Shown here piece after piece: positions 44,246-52,781 of a DNA stretch of 64,000 bases (the stretch's first letter is position 1; each line of letters starts with the position of its first letter). This DNA comes from UBA1351 sp964563505. GTDB taxonomy: Bacteria > Bacillota > Clostridia > Lachnospirales > Vallitaleaceae. A model generated the notes under the pieces. The model was not told where the DNA came from. It did no database searches and worked only from the letters and a program-made list of their open reading frames with translations. The stretch spans positions 35,583 to 99,582 of the forward strand of contig CAZLXW010000004.1 in the NCBI GenBank assembly GCA_964563505.1, read 5' to 3'. Both the position numbers and the translations under genes were made by a program.

Positions 44246-44271
44246 CAGGTTTACTAGATTAGGTGTAACAT
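44242..44271 (+). promoter_or_regulatory. Predicted promoter of the 77-residue protein gene
   Basis: TTGACA (44242-44247) overlaps the MCP stop codon; after 18 bases comes TAACAT (44266-44271), 34 bases before the next gene. Confidence 0.5.
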
Positions 44272-44305
44272 GAAGTAAATAATATTTGAGGAAAGGAAGA
44301 GAGTT

Positions 44306-44539
44306 ATGATTATAAAAAACATTAAAAATGTCGATCGTTTTTTTGAAACAGTTGATCAATGTAAAGGACGCGTTGAACTTGTAACAAAGCAAGGAGACCG
44401 TTTGAATTTAAAATCGAAATTATCGCAATATGTTTCGTTAACAAATATGTTTTCAGATCCTAGAATTGAAGAGATTGAATTATTAGTATCTGAGCCGGAA
44501 GATATCGCATTATTATTACAATACCTTGTTCAAGGATAA
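44306..44539 (+). CDS. Small conserved protein of unknown function (77 residues)
   Basis: A 77-residue acidic-basic protein with a compact alpha/beta look (FFETVDQCKGRVELVTKQGDR, then LNLKSKLSQYVSLTNMF and IEEIELLVSEPEDIALLLQYL). I recall similar short proteins in Lachnospirales but not a function. GAAAGGAAGAGAG precedes the ATG, and a terminator follows, so it is a genuine single-gene unit. No TM segment or metal motif. Confidence 0.75.
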   Translation: MIIKNIKNVDRFFETVDQCKGRVELVTKQGDRLNLKSKLSQYVSLTNMFSDPRIEEIELLVSEPEDIALLLQYLVQG

Positions 44540-44570
44540 CAAGATCTAAGTTTGTTTAATTAAAAAGGAT

Positions 44571-44605
44571 AAAGGATGTATACAAAGCGTATATATCCTT
44601 TTTTT
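44571..44605 (+). terminator. Intrinsic terminator after the 77-residue protein gene
   Basis: AAAGGATGTATAC (44571-44583) pairs with 44589-44601 with one wobble pair, followed by a T-run to 44605. Confidence 0.85.
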
Positions 44606-44621
44606 AAGAGCAGAGGAGACC

Positions 44622-44650
44622 TTGATATCAGAGAAACTCTGTGATACAAT
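44622..44650 (+). promoter_or_regulatory. Predicted glnS promoter
   Basis: TTGATA (44622-44627), 17 bases, TACAAT (44645-44650), 46 bases before the glnS start. No T-box leader is present, unlike leuA. Confidence 0.6.
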
Positions 44651-44696
44651 TACTCATACTTTGTATATGTCGTATACTAAACTTAGGAGGCTTTTA

Positions 44697-46346
44697 ATGG
44701 AAGAAACAATTTCTAAAAGTTTTATTGAACATATTATCGATAAAGATATTCAAGAGGGCAGAACGTCTACTGTGATTACTCGGTTTCCACCCGAGCCCAA
44801 TGGTTACTTGCATATCGGTCACGCAAAAGCAATCACAACGAATTACACAATTGCAGAAAAATATAACGGTCTATTTAATCTCCGTTTTGATGATACAGAT
44901 CCATCAAAAGAAAAAATTGAATTTGTTGAAAGTATTAAAGAAGATGTGGCATGGTTGGGGGCCAACTATGAAGACCGAGTTTTTTTTGCTTCAAGTTATT
45001 TTGAACAACTTTATGATTCAGCGATTGAGTTAATTAAACGAGGAAAAGCGTATGTTTGTGATTTAACACCTGAACAGATGCGGGAGTATCGAGGGACATT
45101 GACAGAACCGGGAAAAGAAAGCCCCTATCGTAGTCGAAGTGTTGAAGAGAATCTAGACTTGTTTGAGCGTATGAAAAATGGAGAATTCCCTGACGGGACT
45201 AAGATATTACGTGCCAAGATTGATATGGCATCACCCAATATGAATATGCGGGACCCGGGTATCTATCGTATTTCTCATATGGAGCATTATGCGGCAGGTG
45301 ATAAGTGGTGTGTATATCCTCTATATGACTTTGCACACCCTATTGAAGATGCCATTGAAGGTGTGAGTCATTCTCTATGTGGTTTAGAATTTGAAGACCA
45401 TCGTCCCCTTTATGATTGGGTACTTGAAGCCCTAGAATGGAAGAATCCACCACGCCAAGTTGAATTTGCAGAGCTAAGTCTATCACATACGATTCTTGGT
45501 AAGCGTCGAATTCGCCCACTTGTTGAAGACGGTTTAATTGATGGTTGGGATGATCCTAGATTAGCAACGATTAGAGGGTTAAGACGCCGTGGATACACCA
45601 AAGAGTCTATTCGAAAATTTTTTGAAATGGTAGGTTTATCTAAAAGCAAATCAAAGGTTGATATTGCCATGTTAGAACATGCCCTACGTGAAGATCTTAA
45701 GTTAAAGGTTCCTCGAATTATGGCTGTGATTGACCCACTTAAGGTTACAATAACGAATTATGATGCAGATAAAGTCGAATATTTACCTGCAGTAAATAAC
45801 ACGGAAAACGAAGAATTAGGTTCTCATGATATCCCATTTACACGAGAGATATATATCGAACGTGAAGATTTTATGGAAGTTCCTCCAAATAAAAAATATC
45901 GACGATTATCGCCTGGTGTTGAAGTTCGATTAATGCATGCATATTTTGTTCGATGTGAAGAGGTTATAAAGGACGAGAACGGTCAGGTTATTGAACTAAA
46001 ATGTACTTATGATCCTGTGACAAAAAGCGGAAGTGGATTTAGTGAAAGAAAACCGAAAGGAACCATTCATTGGGTATCTGCGTCAAGGGGAGTCCCAGCA
46101 GAGATTCACATGTATGATCGTTTATTTGTGGAGGCCAAAGACAGTCAAGATAGTACCTTAATATTTAATGAAAACTCCAAGCTTGTCTATCCGAAAGCGA
46201 TTATTGAACCGATTGTTAGTGGCTATCATGTTGAAGATAAGTTCCAATTTGTTCGACATGGATATTTCAATATTGATCCAAAGGAAACAAGGGAGTCGAA
46301 ACTTGTATTGAATCTTGCTGTTTCGTTAAAAAGTTCTTACAAATAA
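44697..46346 (+). CDS. glnS: Glutaminyl-tRNA synthetase
   Basis: A 549-residue class I synthetase: RFPPEPNGYLHIGHA (HIGH motif), LRFDDTDPSKE, and the GlnRS-specific segment GWDDPRLATIRGLRRRGYT, then the two anticodon-binding beta-barrels. The KMSKS-equivalent reads TILGKRRI where the family normally has VMSKRKL, so the conserved Ser is Gly. TTAGGAGG precedes ATG 44697; an in-frame ATG at 44622 overlaps the promoter. It charges tRNA-Gln directly, so Gln-tRNA formation need not use the GatCAB route. The distinction from GluRS rests on the GlnRS C-terminal domain. Confidence 0.93.
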   Translation: MEETISKSFIEHIIDKDIQEGRTSTVITRFPPEPNGYLHIGHAKAITTNYTIAEKYNGLFNLRFDDTDPSKEKIEFVESIKEDVAWLGANYEDRVFFASSYFEQLYDSAIELIKRGKAYVCDLTPEQMREYRGTLTEPGKESPYRSRSVEENLDLFERMKNGEFPDGTKILRAKIDMASPNMNMRDPGIYRISHMEHYAAGDKWCVYPLYDFAHPIEDAIEGVSHSLCGLEFEDHRPLYDWVLEALEWKNPPRQVEFAELSLSHTILGKRRIRPLVEDGLIDGWDDPRLATIRGLRRRGYTKESIRKFFEMVGLSKSKSKVDIAMLEHALREDLKLKVPRIMAVIDPLKVTITNYDADKVEYLPAVNNTENEELGSHDIPFTREIYIEREDFMEVPPNKKYRRLSPGVEVRLMHAYFVRCEEVIKDENGQVIELKCTYDPVTKSGSGFSERKPKGTIHWVSASRGVPAEIHMYDRLFVEAKDSQDSTLIFNENSKLVYPKAIIEPIVSGYHVEDKFQFVRHGYFNIDPKETRESKLVLNLAVSLKSSYK

Positions 46347-46356
46347 GGTGGAAAGA

Positions 46357-47211
46357 ATGGATAATATTTTTAAAGATCTTGAGGAATTAGGTTTCAAGAA
46401 CCTTTCTGATGCTGACCTTTTTCAGGAAAAAGAACAACCGAAGAAAAAAGTAATATCAAAAGAAAAAGAAGAACAGTTAAAAGCTCAAACCTATATCTAT
46501 CAACGCAAAGTTGATTGTCCGGTGTGTAAACATTCATTTCACTCGTCGACGGTTCGAAGTGGACGGGTTCGCTTTCAAGGAACTGAACTGGATTTAAGGC
46601 CTCAGTATGTCGGTTTTGATCCTTTGCCATATGATGTGACGGTTTGCAATTATTGTGGATATGCAGCTATTAATAAATACTTTAAAAATATCAGTGAAAA
46701 GAAAAAAAGAGCTGTCATCGAGAACATTACTCGCAATTACATCGGACACAAATATAATGAAATACTAACGTACGAAGAGTCTGTTGAACGATACAAGCTT
46801 GTCTTGCTCAATAGTGCAGTCGGTGGAGACAGTAATGGCATTAAAGCCTATATTTGTCTTAAAATCAGTTGGTTATATCGTGGTTGGCAGGAGTCGCTTC
46901 AAGCTTTAGAGCAAAAAGATGACGCCCTATTGCAAAAATTAAAAACCTATGAGATTGTGTTTGTTGAAAAAGCATTTGAAGGCTTCAAATTAGCTTATGC
47001 AACAGAAAAACTTCCCATAATGGGGATTGATGAGATGACAATGGAATACATTATTGCAGAATTAGCTCGCCGCTTAGGAGATTCAAAAATCTCAAAGCAA
47101 TGGTTAGGTAAAGTCATCGGACATTCTGACGTTCCCAAACGATTACGAGATAAGGTGTATGATGTCAAGGAACTAATTAAAGAACACGAAAAAAAATCAC
47201 AGCAGGACTAA
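46357..47211 (+). CDS. DUF2225 protein
   Basis: A 284-residue soluble protein with an acidic, charged N-terminus, then two zinc-ribbon-like Cys pairs (CPVC about residue 51 and CNYCGY about 97) and a long helical C-terminal region of tetratricopeptide-like character. This matches DUF2225, whose role is unknown. It starts at 46357 after AAGGTGGAAA and is probably co-transcribed with glnS. The stop codon lies inside the downstream terminator hairpin. Confidence 0.8.
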   Translation: MDNIFKDLEELGFKNLSDADLFQEKEQPKKKVISKEKEEQLKAQTYIYQRKVDCPVCKHSFHSSTVRSGRVRFQGTELDLRPQYVGFDPLPYDVTVCNYCGYAAINKYFKNISEKKKRAVIENITRNYIGHKYNEILTYEESVERYKLVLLNSAVGGDSNGIKAYICLKISWLYRGWQESLQALEQKDDALLQKLKTYEIVFVEKAFEGFKLAYATEKLPIMGIDEMTMEYIIAELARRLGDSKISKQWLGKVIGHSDVPKRLRDKVYDVKELIKEHEKKSQQD

Positions 47212-47227
47212 TGCTGTGATTTTTTTT
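47191..47227. terminator. Bidirectional terminator between the DUF2225 and DUF6062 genes
   Basis: AAAAAATCACAGCA (47191-47204) pairs with 47212-47225 around a 7-base loop, with a T-run on the right and an A-run on the left, serving both converging genes. Confidence 0.9.
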
Positions 47228-47233
47228 GAGCTT

Positions 47234-47953
47234 TTATAAAAGTGTGCCATTTATTTTTTGGATCGAACGCTTTGGAGCATCTTTGGCATCTTTCCAGGGC
47301 TCTTTATCATTTCTATAATCAAATTTATTAACAAACCATTGCATATCGTCAAGAACGCGTTCCATATTTTCGATAAAATGGGGTTTAGTTTCTTCGATAA
47401 AGTTCTCAAAGACAGAAGGGCTGGCATTTGTCTGACCTACTTCTATTAACCTTAGATAATGTGGCATGCAAAAACTTTTTGTCTGAGGAAGAAAGTCTCT
47501 GAATGCGGCATCTTTTTTATACAAGTAAAAAAAGGTTTCGTAGTAGCGTGTCATCGTCTCATTTATACGTCCGCAAATATAACATTCATCCGTGAGCCGT
47601 TGATATAATTTATGGATAGGGTTGCTCTCGTCTGTTTTTTTCTTGAAAAGTTTTTTAGTACTTTTTAAGTTTTGAGTTACCTTTTTAAACTCTTCTAGCA
47701 TTTCCATAGTGTGGCTTTGATTTACTAGTGTTAAACCAAGACGGTTCGGAGATTGAAAGAGTTGCCTAAAGTGGCTTTGACAGAAACCGATTTTGTTGGT
47801 AGTTTGTCGAAAATCAGATTGCATGTAAGCATCGCTTAAACAAAAATCAATCAAATCTTTTTCCAGATTTTTTTCTAGAAAACAAAAAGGGCACTCACCT
47901 TCATCTTTTACTGCATCCCATAGGGGAATCGTATATATTTCTTCTTTTGCCAT
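47234..47953 (-). CDS. DUF6062 protein
   Basis: A 239-residue soluble protein with four Cys motifs: CPFC near residue 20, CQSHF (58), CYICGR (about 124) and CMPHY (about 163). The paired CxxC/CxxxH pattern suggests two metal-binding knuckles. I recognise it as DUF6062, a family common in Lachnospirales and of unknown function. It is a single gene on the minus strand, convergent with the DUF2225 gene and divergent from the glycosylase gene. Confidence 0.72.
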   Translation of the reverse strand: MAKEEIYTIPLWDAVKDEGECPFCFLEKNLEKDLIDFCLSDAYMQSDFRQTTNKIGFCQSHFRQLFQSPNRLGLTLVNQSHTMEMLEEFKKVTQNLKSTKKLFKKKTDESNPIHKLYQRLTDECYICGRINETMTRYYETFFYLYKKDAAFRDFLPQTKSFCMPHYLRLIEVGQTNASPSVFENFIEETKPHFIENMERVLDDMQWFVNKFDYRNDKEPWKDAKDAPKRSIQKINGTLL

Positions 47954-47987
47954 AAGAACTCCTTCTATGTTTTAGGTCTATTGTATG

Positions 47988-48016
47988 TTATGATTATCAT
48001 GCGACACTAGTATTAT
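47988..48016 (+). promoter_or_regulatory. Predicted promoter of the 8-oxoguanine glycosylase gene
   Basis: TTATGA (47988-47993), 17 bases, TATTAT (48011-48016), 18 bases before the start codon. Confidence 0.4.
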
Positions 48017-48033
48017 AACATAAGGAGTAAAAA

Positions 48034-48891
48034 ATGTATGTGTTAAAAATTGAAAATTATGATTTGGATATACTGAAAATTCTTCAAAGTGGTCAAGTGT
48101 TTCGATATGAGATATTATCTGAAGATAGCTTTGTATTAATCTATCAAGACCACTATGTTGTAGTGTTTAAGATCAGTGGAGGCTATCAATTTGAATGTGA
48201 ACCGGAAGAATTCCAATCAATATGGTATTCCTATTTAGGCTTGGATCTTGATTACCGAGCAATTAATCAAAGCATTATTCATGCAGACGATAGATTCGAA
48301 GGTGTTATAAAGGAGCAAATGGGACTCAGGATATTACGGCAAGACCCATTTGAGATGCTTATTACCTTTATAATATCTCAGTCCAAAACCATTCCTCAGA
48401 TTCGAAAACTCGTCAATGAGCTATCAGTTAAGTATGGTCGCTATCTAGGCAAGGTTGAATCGATTCCTATCTATGCATTTCCAACAAGTCAGGCATTGAA
48501 TCATGTCAAGGAAGAAGAATTTCGAGAGATGAAATTTGGTTATCGGGCGCCATACCTTGAAGATGCTGTTCGTTTAGTGAATTGTGACATCGTTCAATTG
48601 TCTAGTGCCCATATCTTACCTAGTGAGGATACATTGCATATGTTGAAGCAAATAAAAGGTGTCGGAGACAAGGTGGCCTCTTGTGTTATGCTTTTTGGCC
48701 TAAGTGATTTAGAAGCATTTCCTGTGGATGTATGGATGCGAAAAACAATGATCTATCTCTACGATGATTTAGGAATAAAGTCAAAAGATATAGATATTCA
48801 AAAATTTGGGAAAAAGATGTTTGGAAGCTATGCAGGCATTGCCCAGCAATACATTTTTGAGTATGGCCGACAAATCATAAAAAATCTATAA
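48034..48891 (+). CDS. ogg: 8-oxoguanine DNA glycosylase/lyase (OGG1 type)
   Basis: A 285-residue base-excision repair enzyme. The N-terminal domain has LQSGQVFRYE as in the OGG1 family (GQxFRW). The HhH-GPD motif is IKGVGDKVASCVMLFGLSDLEAFPVDVW with catalytic Lys213 and Asp232. It removes 8-oxoG and cleaves the abasic site. TAAGGAG precedes the ATG. No Fe-S cluster cysteines at the C-terminus, so it is not MutY or Nth. Confidence 0.9.
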   Translation: MYVLKIENYDLDILKILQSGQVFRYEILSEDSFVLIYQDHYVVVFKISGGYQFECEPEEFQSIWYSYLGLDLDYRAINQSIIHADDRFEGVIKEQMGLRILRQDPFEMLITFIISQSKTIPQIRKLVNELSVKYGRYLGKVESIPIYAFPTSQALNHVKEEEFREMKFGYRAPYLEDAVRLVNCDIVQLSSAHILPSEDTLHMLKQIKGVGDKVASCVMLFGLSDLEAFPVDVWMRKTMIYLYDDLGIKSKDIDIQKFGKKMFGSYAGIAQQYIFEYGRQIIKNL

Positions 48892-48907
48892 AAATGTAAA
48901 AATTGAC

Positions 48908-48936
48908 TTGCAAAATAAAAAAGAATCATATATTAT
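48908..48936 (+). promoter_or_regulatory. Predicted groESL promoter
   Basis: TTGCAA (48908-48913), 17 bases, TATTAT (48931-48936), directly before the CIRCE operator. An overlapping TTGACT at 48903 is an alternative -35. Confidence 0.6.
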
Positions 48937-48945
48937 ATAGTTAGA

Positions 48946-48972
48946 TTAGCACTCAAACTTAATGAGTGCTAA
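48946..48972. promoter_or_regulatory. CIRCE element (HrcA operator)
   Basis: A perfect 9-9-9 inverted repeat: TTAGCACTC, nine bases, GAGTGCTAA, placed between the promoter and groES. It is the binding site of the heat-shock repressor HrcA. Confidence 0.97.
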
Positions 48973-49015
48973 CAAAAGAAAAAAATATGAGTAATAATTT
49001 TAAGGAGGTTTAATT

Positions 49016-49300
49016 ATGAAATTGGTGCCATTAGGAGACAGAGTGGTCATTAAGCAATTAGAGGCAGAAGAAACAACAAAATCAGGAATTGTATTACCTG
49101 GTGCAGCAAAAGAAAAACCTCAAGAAGCTGAGGTTGTATCCGTAGGTCCGGGCGGAATCGTTGACGGAAAAGAAGTTCAAATGCAAGTAAAAGTCGGAGA
49201 TAAGATTATCTATTCAAAGTATGCAGGAACAGAAGTCAAACTTCAAGGTGAAGATTATATTATCGTTCGACAAAATGATATATTAGCCGTTGTAGAATAG
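49016..49300 (+). CDS. groES: Co-chaperonin GroES
   Basis: A 94-residue co-chaperonin: LVPLGDRVVIKQLEAEE at the start, the mobile loop TTKSGIVLPGAAKEKPQ that binds GroEL, and YAGTEVKLQGEDYIIVRQNDILAV at the end. It caps the GroEL ring during folding. AAGGAGG precedes the ATG. The gene is under CIRCE control with groEL 46 bases downstream. Confidence 0.98.
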   Translation: MKLVPLGDRVVIKQLEAEETTKSGIVLPGAAKEKPQEAEVVSVGPGGIVDGKEVQMQVKVGDKIIYSKYAGTEVKLQGEDYIIVRQNDILAVVE

Positions 49301-49346
49301 TTAAAAAGAATAAACATTCATTATCAATATATGGAGGTAGAGAATT

Positions 49347-50981
49347 ATGGCAAAGCAAATTTTATTTGGCGCTGAAGCAAGAAGTGCACTTGAAAAAGGT
49401 GTTGATCAGTTAGCGAATACGGTAAGAGTCACATTAGGACCTAAAGGACGCAACGTTGTCCTTGATAAAAAATTCGGTTCACCATTAATTACTAACGATG
49501 GTGTTACTATCGCAAAAGATATTGAGTTGGAAGATCCCTTTGAAAATATGGGTGCCCAATTGGTTAAAGAAGTTGCTACAAAAACAAATGATGTAGCCGG
49601 TGACGGTACAACAACAGCAACGGTTTTAGCTCAAGCAATGATTCAAGAAGGTATAAAAAATGTTGCAGCAGGCGCCAATCCGATTATTTTACGACGTGGT
49701 ATGCAAAAGGCAACAGCGGTTACGGTCGATGCTATTAAAGCAATGAGTCAAACCTTAAATGGAAAAGATCAGATTGCCAAAGTAGCTGCCATATCAGCCG
49801 GTGATGATGAAGTCGGACAATTAATAGCAGAAGCGATGGAAAAAGCGTCGACAGATGGTGTTATTACCATTGAAGAATCAAAAACAATGATGACAGAACT
49901 TGAAGTGGTTGAAGGTATGCAGTTTGATCGTGGATATTTATCCGCATATATGTCAACAGACATGGAAAAAATGGAAGCAAACTTAGAAAACCCATATATT
50001 TTAATCACAGATAAAAAGATTACAAATATACAAGAGATTTTACCAATTCTTGAACAAATCGTTCAGTCCGGTGAAAAACTATTGATTATTGCTGAAGATG
50101 TTGAAGGCGAGGCATTAACAACACTTATCGTAAATAAACTACGTGGAACATTTAACTGTGTTGCGGTAAAAGCGCCAGGTTTTGGTGACCGACGTAAAGC
50201 CATGTTACAAGATATTGCCACTTTAACTGGTGGAACCGTTATTTCAGAAGAACTTGGTTTAGACCTAAAAGAAACCACAATGGAACAACTGGGTCGTGCA
50301 AAAACGGTTAAAGTGCAAAAAGAGAACACTGTGATTGTTGATGGTGCAGGTAATAAAGATGATATTCATGCCCGTATTGCTCAAATCAAAGCGCAGATTG
50401 AAGAAACAACATCTGAATTTGATCAAGAAAAATTACAAGAACGTTTAGCAAAATTAGCCGGCGGTGTTGCAGTTATAAAAGTCGGTGCAGCAACAGAAAC
50501 AGAAATGAAAGAGAAAAAACTTCGTATGGAAGATGCCTTAGCAGCTACACGTGCGGCGGTTGAAGAAGGTATCATTGCCGGTGGTGGTACGGCCTATGTT
50601 CATGCGTCAAAAGAAGTGGAACAATTGATTGAAACACTTGAAGGTGATGAACGAACAGGTGCTAAATTGATACTAAAAGCACTCGAATCTCCCTTACGTC
50701 AAATCGTAACAAATGCAGGGCTAGAAGGTTCGGTGATTGTAAGTAAAGTAAAAGAATCCGAAAACGGTATTGGATTTGATGCATTGACAGAAAAATATGT
50801 GGATATGGTTGAAGTTGGTATTATCGACCCGTCAAAAGTCACACGTAGTGCGCTACAAAATGCAAATTCAGTTGCATCGACACTGCTTACGACAGAATCG
50901 GTTGTCGCTGATATACCGGAAGAAAATCCGGGAATGGGTGCAGCAGGTATGGGCGGAGCCCCTGGAATGGGTATGATGTAA
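49347..50981 (+). CDS. groEL: Chaperonin GroEL
   Basis: A 544-residue chaperonin: VRVTLGPKGRNVVLDKKFGSP, the nucleotide-binding AGDGTTTATVLAQ, and ALAATRAAVEEGIIAGGGTAYV. The C-terminus ends in a Gly/Met-rich tail (GMGAAGMGGAPGMGMM), as in typical GroELs. Fourteen-subunit folding machine in the cytoplasm. GGAGG precedes the ATG and a strong terminator follows. Confidence 0.98.
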   Translation: MAKQILFGAEARSALEKGVDQLANTVRVTLGPKGRNVVLDKKFGSPLITNDGVTIAKDIELEDPFENMGAQLVKEVATKTNDVAGDGTTTATVLAQAMIQEGIKNVAAGANPIILRRGMQKATAVTVDAIKAMSQTLNGKDQIAKVAAISAGDDEVGQLIAEAMEKASTDGVITIEESKTMMTELEVVEGMQFDRGYLSAYMSTDMEKMEANLENPYILITDKKITNIQEILPILEQIVQSGEKLLIIAEDVEGEALTTLIVNKLRGTFNCVAVKAPGFGDRRKAMLQDIATLTGGTVISEELGLDLKETTMEQLGRAKTVKVQKENTVIVDGAGNKDDIHARIAQIKAQIEETTSEFDQEKLQERLAKLAGGVAVIKVGAATETEMKEKKLRMEDALAATRAAVEEGIIAGGGTAYVHASKEVEQLIETLEGDERTGAKLILKALESPLRQIVTNAGLEGSVIVSKVKESENGIGFDALTEKYVDMVEVGIIDPSKVTRSALQNANSVASTLLTTESVVADIPEENPGMGAAGMGGAPGMGMM

Positions 50982-50996
50982 GTCGGATTTATCGAT

Positions 50997-51031
50997 AAAA
51001 AAGAAGTTGTTGTTTACAACAACTTCTTTTT
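50997..51031 (+). terminator. groESL terminator
   Basis: AAGAAGTTGTTG (about 51001-51012) pairs with 51017-51028 around a 4-base loop, followed by T residues. Confidence 0.9.
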
Positions 51032-51033
51032 AC

Positions 51034-51062
51034 TTGTTTATAAGTATAAAATTCGTTATAAT
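51034..51062 (+). promoter_or_regulatory. Predicted promoter of the DUF6106/HD-GYP genes
   Basis: TTGTTT (51034-51039), 17 bases, TATAAT (51057-51062), 39 bases before the start codon. Confidence 0.6.
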
Positions 51063-51101
51063 AGAAGTAGTATTTTGTAATATATCTCTAGGAGGAAAAT
51101 A

Positions 51102-51620
51102 ATGGCTTATAATGACGTGTTTAAGGAACAACTGGTAAAAAGGGAAAACAACGGAAAAGATATGATGAAAAAAGCAGGAATCATTGTAGGCGCAATTATC
51201 CTCATTCTTATTGTATCTATGGTTCCATTTATTACAGGCATGGGGTTATTGTTACCTCTAGTTGTTGTTATAGGATGGTTAGCCGTATTTTTAATTCGAC
51301 GTTTGAATATTGAATATGAGTATATTTTTACTAACGGTGAATTGGACGTAGATCGAATATTTAACAAGAGCAAACGTAAGCGAGCAATTTCAGTTGATGT
51401 ACGTTCATTTCATGTATTGGTAAATGTAAAACATCCGGATTATAAACAGGAAACAAGCAATGTAGAAAAAACATTAGATTTTAGTTCAGGACTTGAAAAT
51501 GATAATCTATACGCAGGGATACTTGACCATGACGGTAAGAGAACAAAACTATTAATGGAACCTAATGACACTTTAATCGATGGGATTAAGATGTACATAC
51601 CTCGTAAAGTGAAAAAATAA
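51102..51620 (+). CDS. DUF6106-like membrane protein
   Basis: A 172-residue protein with two adjacent TM segments (about 23-44 and 47-66) and a cytoplasmic or external C-terminal domain with the strand pattern IEYEYIFTNGELDVDRIFNKSKRKR. The opening AYNDVFKEQLVKRENNGKDM is characteristic of what I recall as DUF6106; function unknown. It resembles PH-like membrane domains in its C-terminal half. AGGAGG precedes the ATG. The HD-GYP gene follows after 22 bases. Confidence 0.65.
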   Translation: MAYNDVFKEQLVKRENNGKDMMKKAGIIVGAIILILIVSMVPFITGMGLLLPLVVVIGWLAVFLIRRLNIEYEYIFTNGELDVDRIFNKSKRKRAISVDVRSFHVLVNVKHPDYKQETSNVEKTLDFSSGLENDNLYAGILDHDGKRTKLLMEPNDTLIDGIKMYIPRKVKK

Positions 51621-51642
51621 ATTGTTTTAGAGGAAGATTCGT

Positions 51643-52725
51643 ATGAGAAGAATAAATGTTACTAGATTAAAAGCAGGCATGGAATTGGCTAAACCAATCT
51701 ATGCTAATAATGGCGTGATTTTATTGAGGGACGGGACGAATCTAACACAAAACTACATTGAAAAGATTAAACAACTTGATTTGGCATATATTTACATTAA
51801 AGATGCAATCTCACAAGATATTGAGATTGATGATTTGGTTTCGGATAAAACAAAATTGGAAACAAAACGTGTTTTAAAAGAAAGTATTAACATGATCAGG
51901 GCCGGACATTTTTCGGTGAATGAAGTTATTGTTAAAAATGTTGAAGTTATTATTACACAAGTTTTGGCTAATCCACGCGTAATGATTAGTTTGCAAGAAA
52001 TTCGTAATAGCAGTGAATATTTACATATGCATTCGATTAACGTATGTATAATCGCTTTGTTTATTGCTAAAAAAAAGGGCTATAATGATACGCAATTAAA
52101 ACACTTGGCGTTAGGTGCTCTTTTACACGATTTAGGAAAAACGAAAATAGAAGATATTGATGTAACAAGATATAGAGAAAACTACAATGAACAAGAGTTG
52201 GTTACATATCGTGAACATGTCCGTTTCGGATATGAATTAATAAAGGCTATACCCGGCAGCTCACTTTTAGCCGCTAATGTAGCCTTAACCCACCACGAGA
52301 TGTTTGATGGCACCGGTTTTCCACTAGGTAAGAAAAATGAGAATATTCATGAGTTTTCAAGAATTGTTGCTATTGCAAATGAATATGATAATTTGGTATA
52401 TAATAATTCAATAACAGAACCAATGAAACATTATGAAATCATTGAATTAATTGTATCAAGAGCATATACATGGTTTGACCCGGATATCGTACGTATTTTT
52501 AGAAGCTCAGTTTCTCCATATCCCATAGGATTAGGCGTTCGACTTAGTGACGGACGTATAGGAGTTGTTGCAAAACTTAATGAAAATATGCCGACACGCC
52601 CCATAATACGTGTTGTTGATCCGAATGATATTCAGACGATCCTCGCAGAAGTAGACTTGTCAAAAGATTTGTCTGTCATGATTGATGATGAGATTGATAT
52701 TGACAAGCCGAATGATTTTTGCTAA
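51643..52725 (+). CDS. HD-GYP domain phosphodiesterase (c-di-GMP)
   Basis: A 360-residue protein with an N-terminal DUF3391-like segment (RLKAGMELAKPIYANNGVILLRDG) and an HD-GYP domain: His162-Asp163 in LLHDLGKTKI, His217-His218 in THHEMFDGTGFP. The GYP motif reads GTGFP, a conservative variant seen in active members. It probably hydrolyses cyclic di-GMP. GAGGAAG precedes the ATG. It is likely co-transcribed with the DUF6106 gene. Confidence 0.88.
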   Translation: MRRINVTRLKAGMELAKPIYANNGVILLRDGTNLTQNYIEKIKQLDLAYIYIKDAISQDIEIDDLVSDKTKLETKRVLKESINMIRAGHFSVNEVIVKNVEVIITQVLANPRVMISLQEIRNSSEYLHMHSINVCIIALFIAKKKGYNDTQLKHLALGALLHDLGKTKIEDIDVTRYRENYNEQELVTYREHVRFGYELIKAIPGSSLLAANVALTHHEMFDGTGFPLGKKNENIHEFSRIVAIANEYDNLVYNNSITEPMKHYEIIELIVSRAYTWFDPDIVRIFRSSVSPYPIGLGVRLSDGRIGVVAKLNENMPTRPIIRVVDPNDIQTILAEVDLSKDLSVMIDDEIDIDKPNDFC

Positions 52726-52781
52726 ACTCTCATATAACTTAAAAGTAAATTACGTTTTCAGTTTTGAAAGAGAGGACTCCC

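Noticed and set aside
44571..44696. T-box leader for glnS
   Set aside because: The gap is too short, there is no GGTGGTACCGCG-type core, and the hairpin belongs to the previous gene's terminator.
52726..52781. Purine riboswitch for guaB
   Set aside because: Only 56 bases with no aptamer-like pairing are available.
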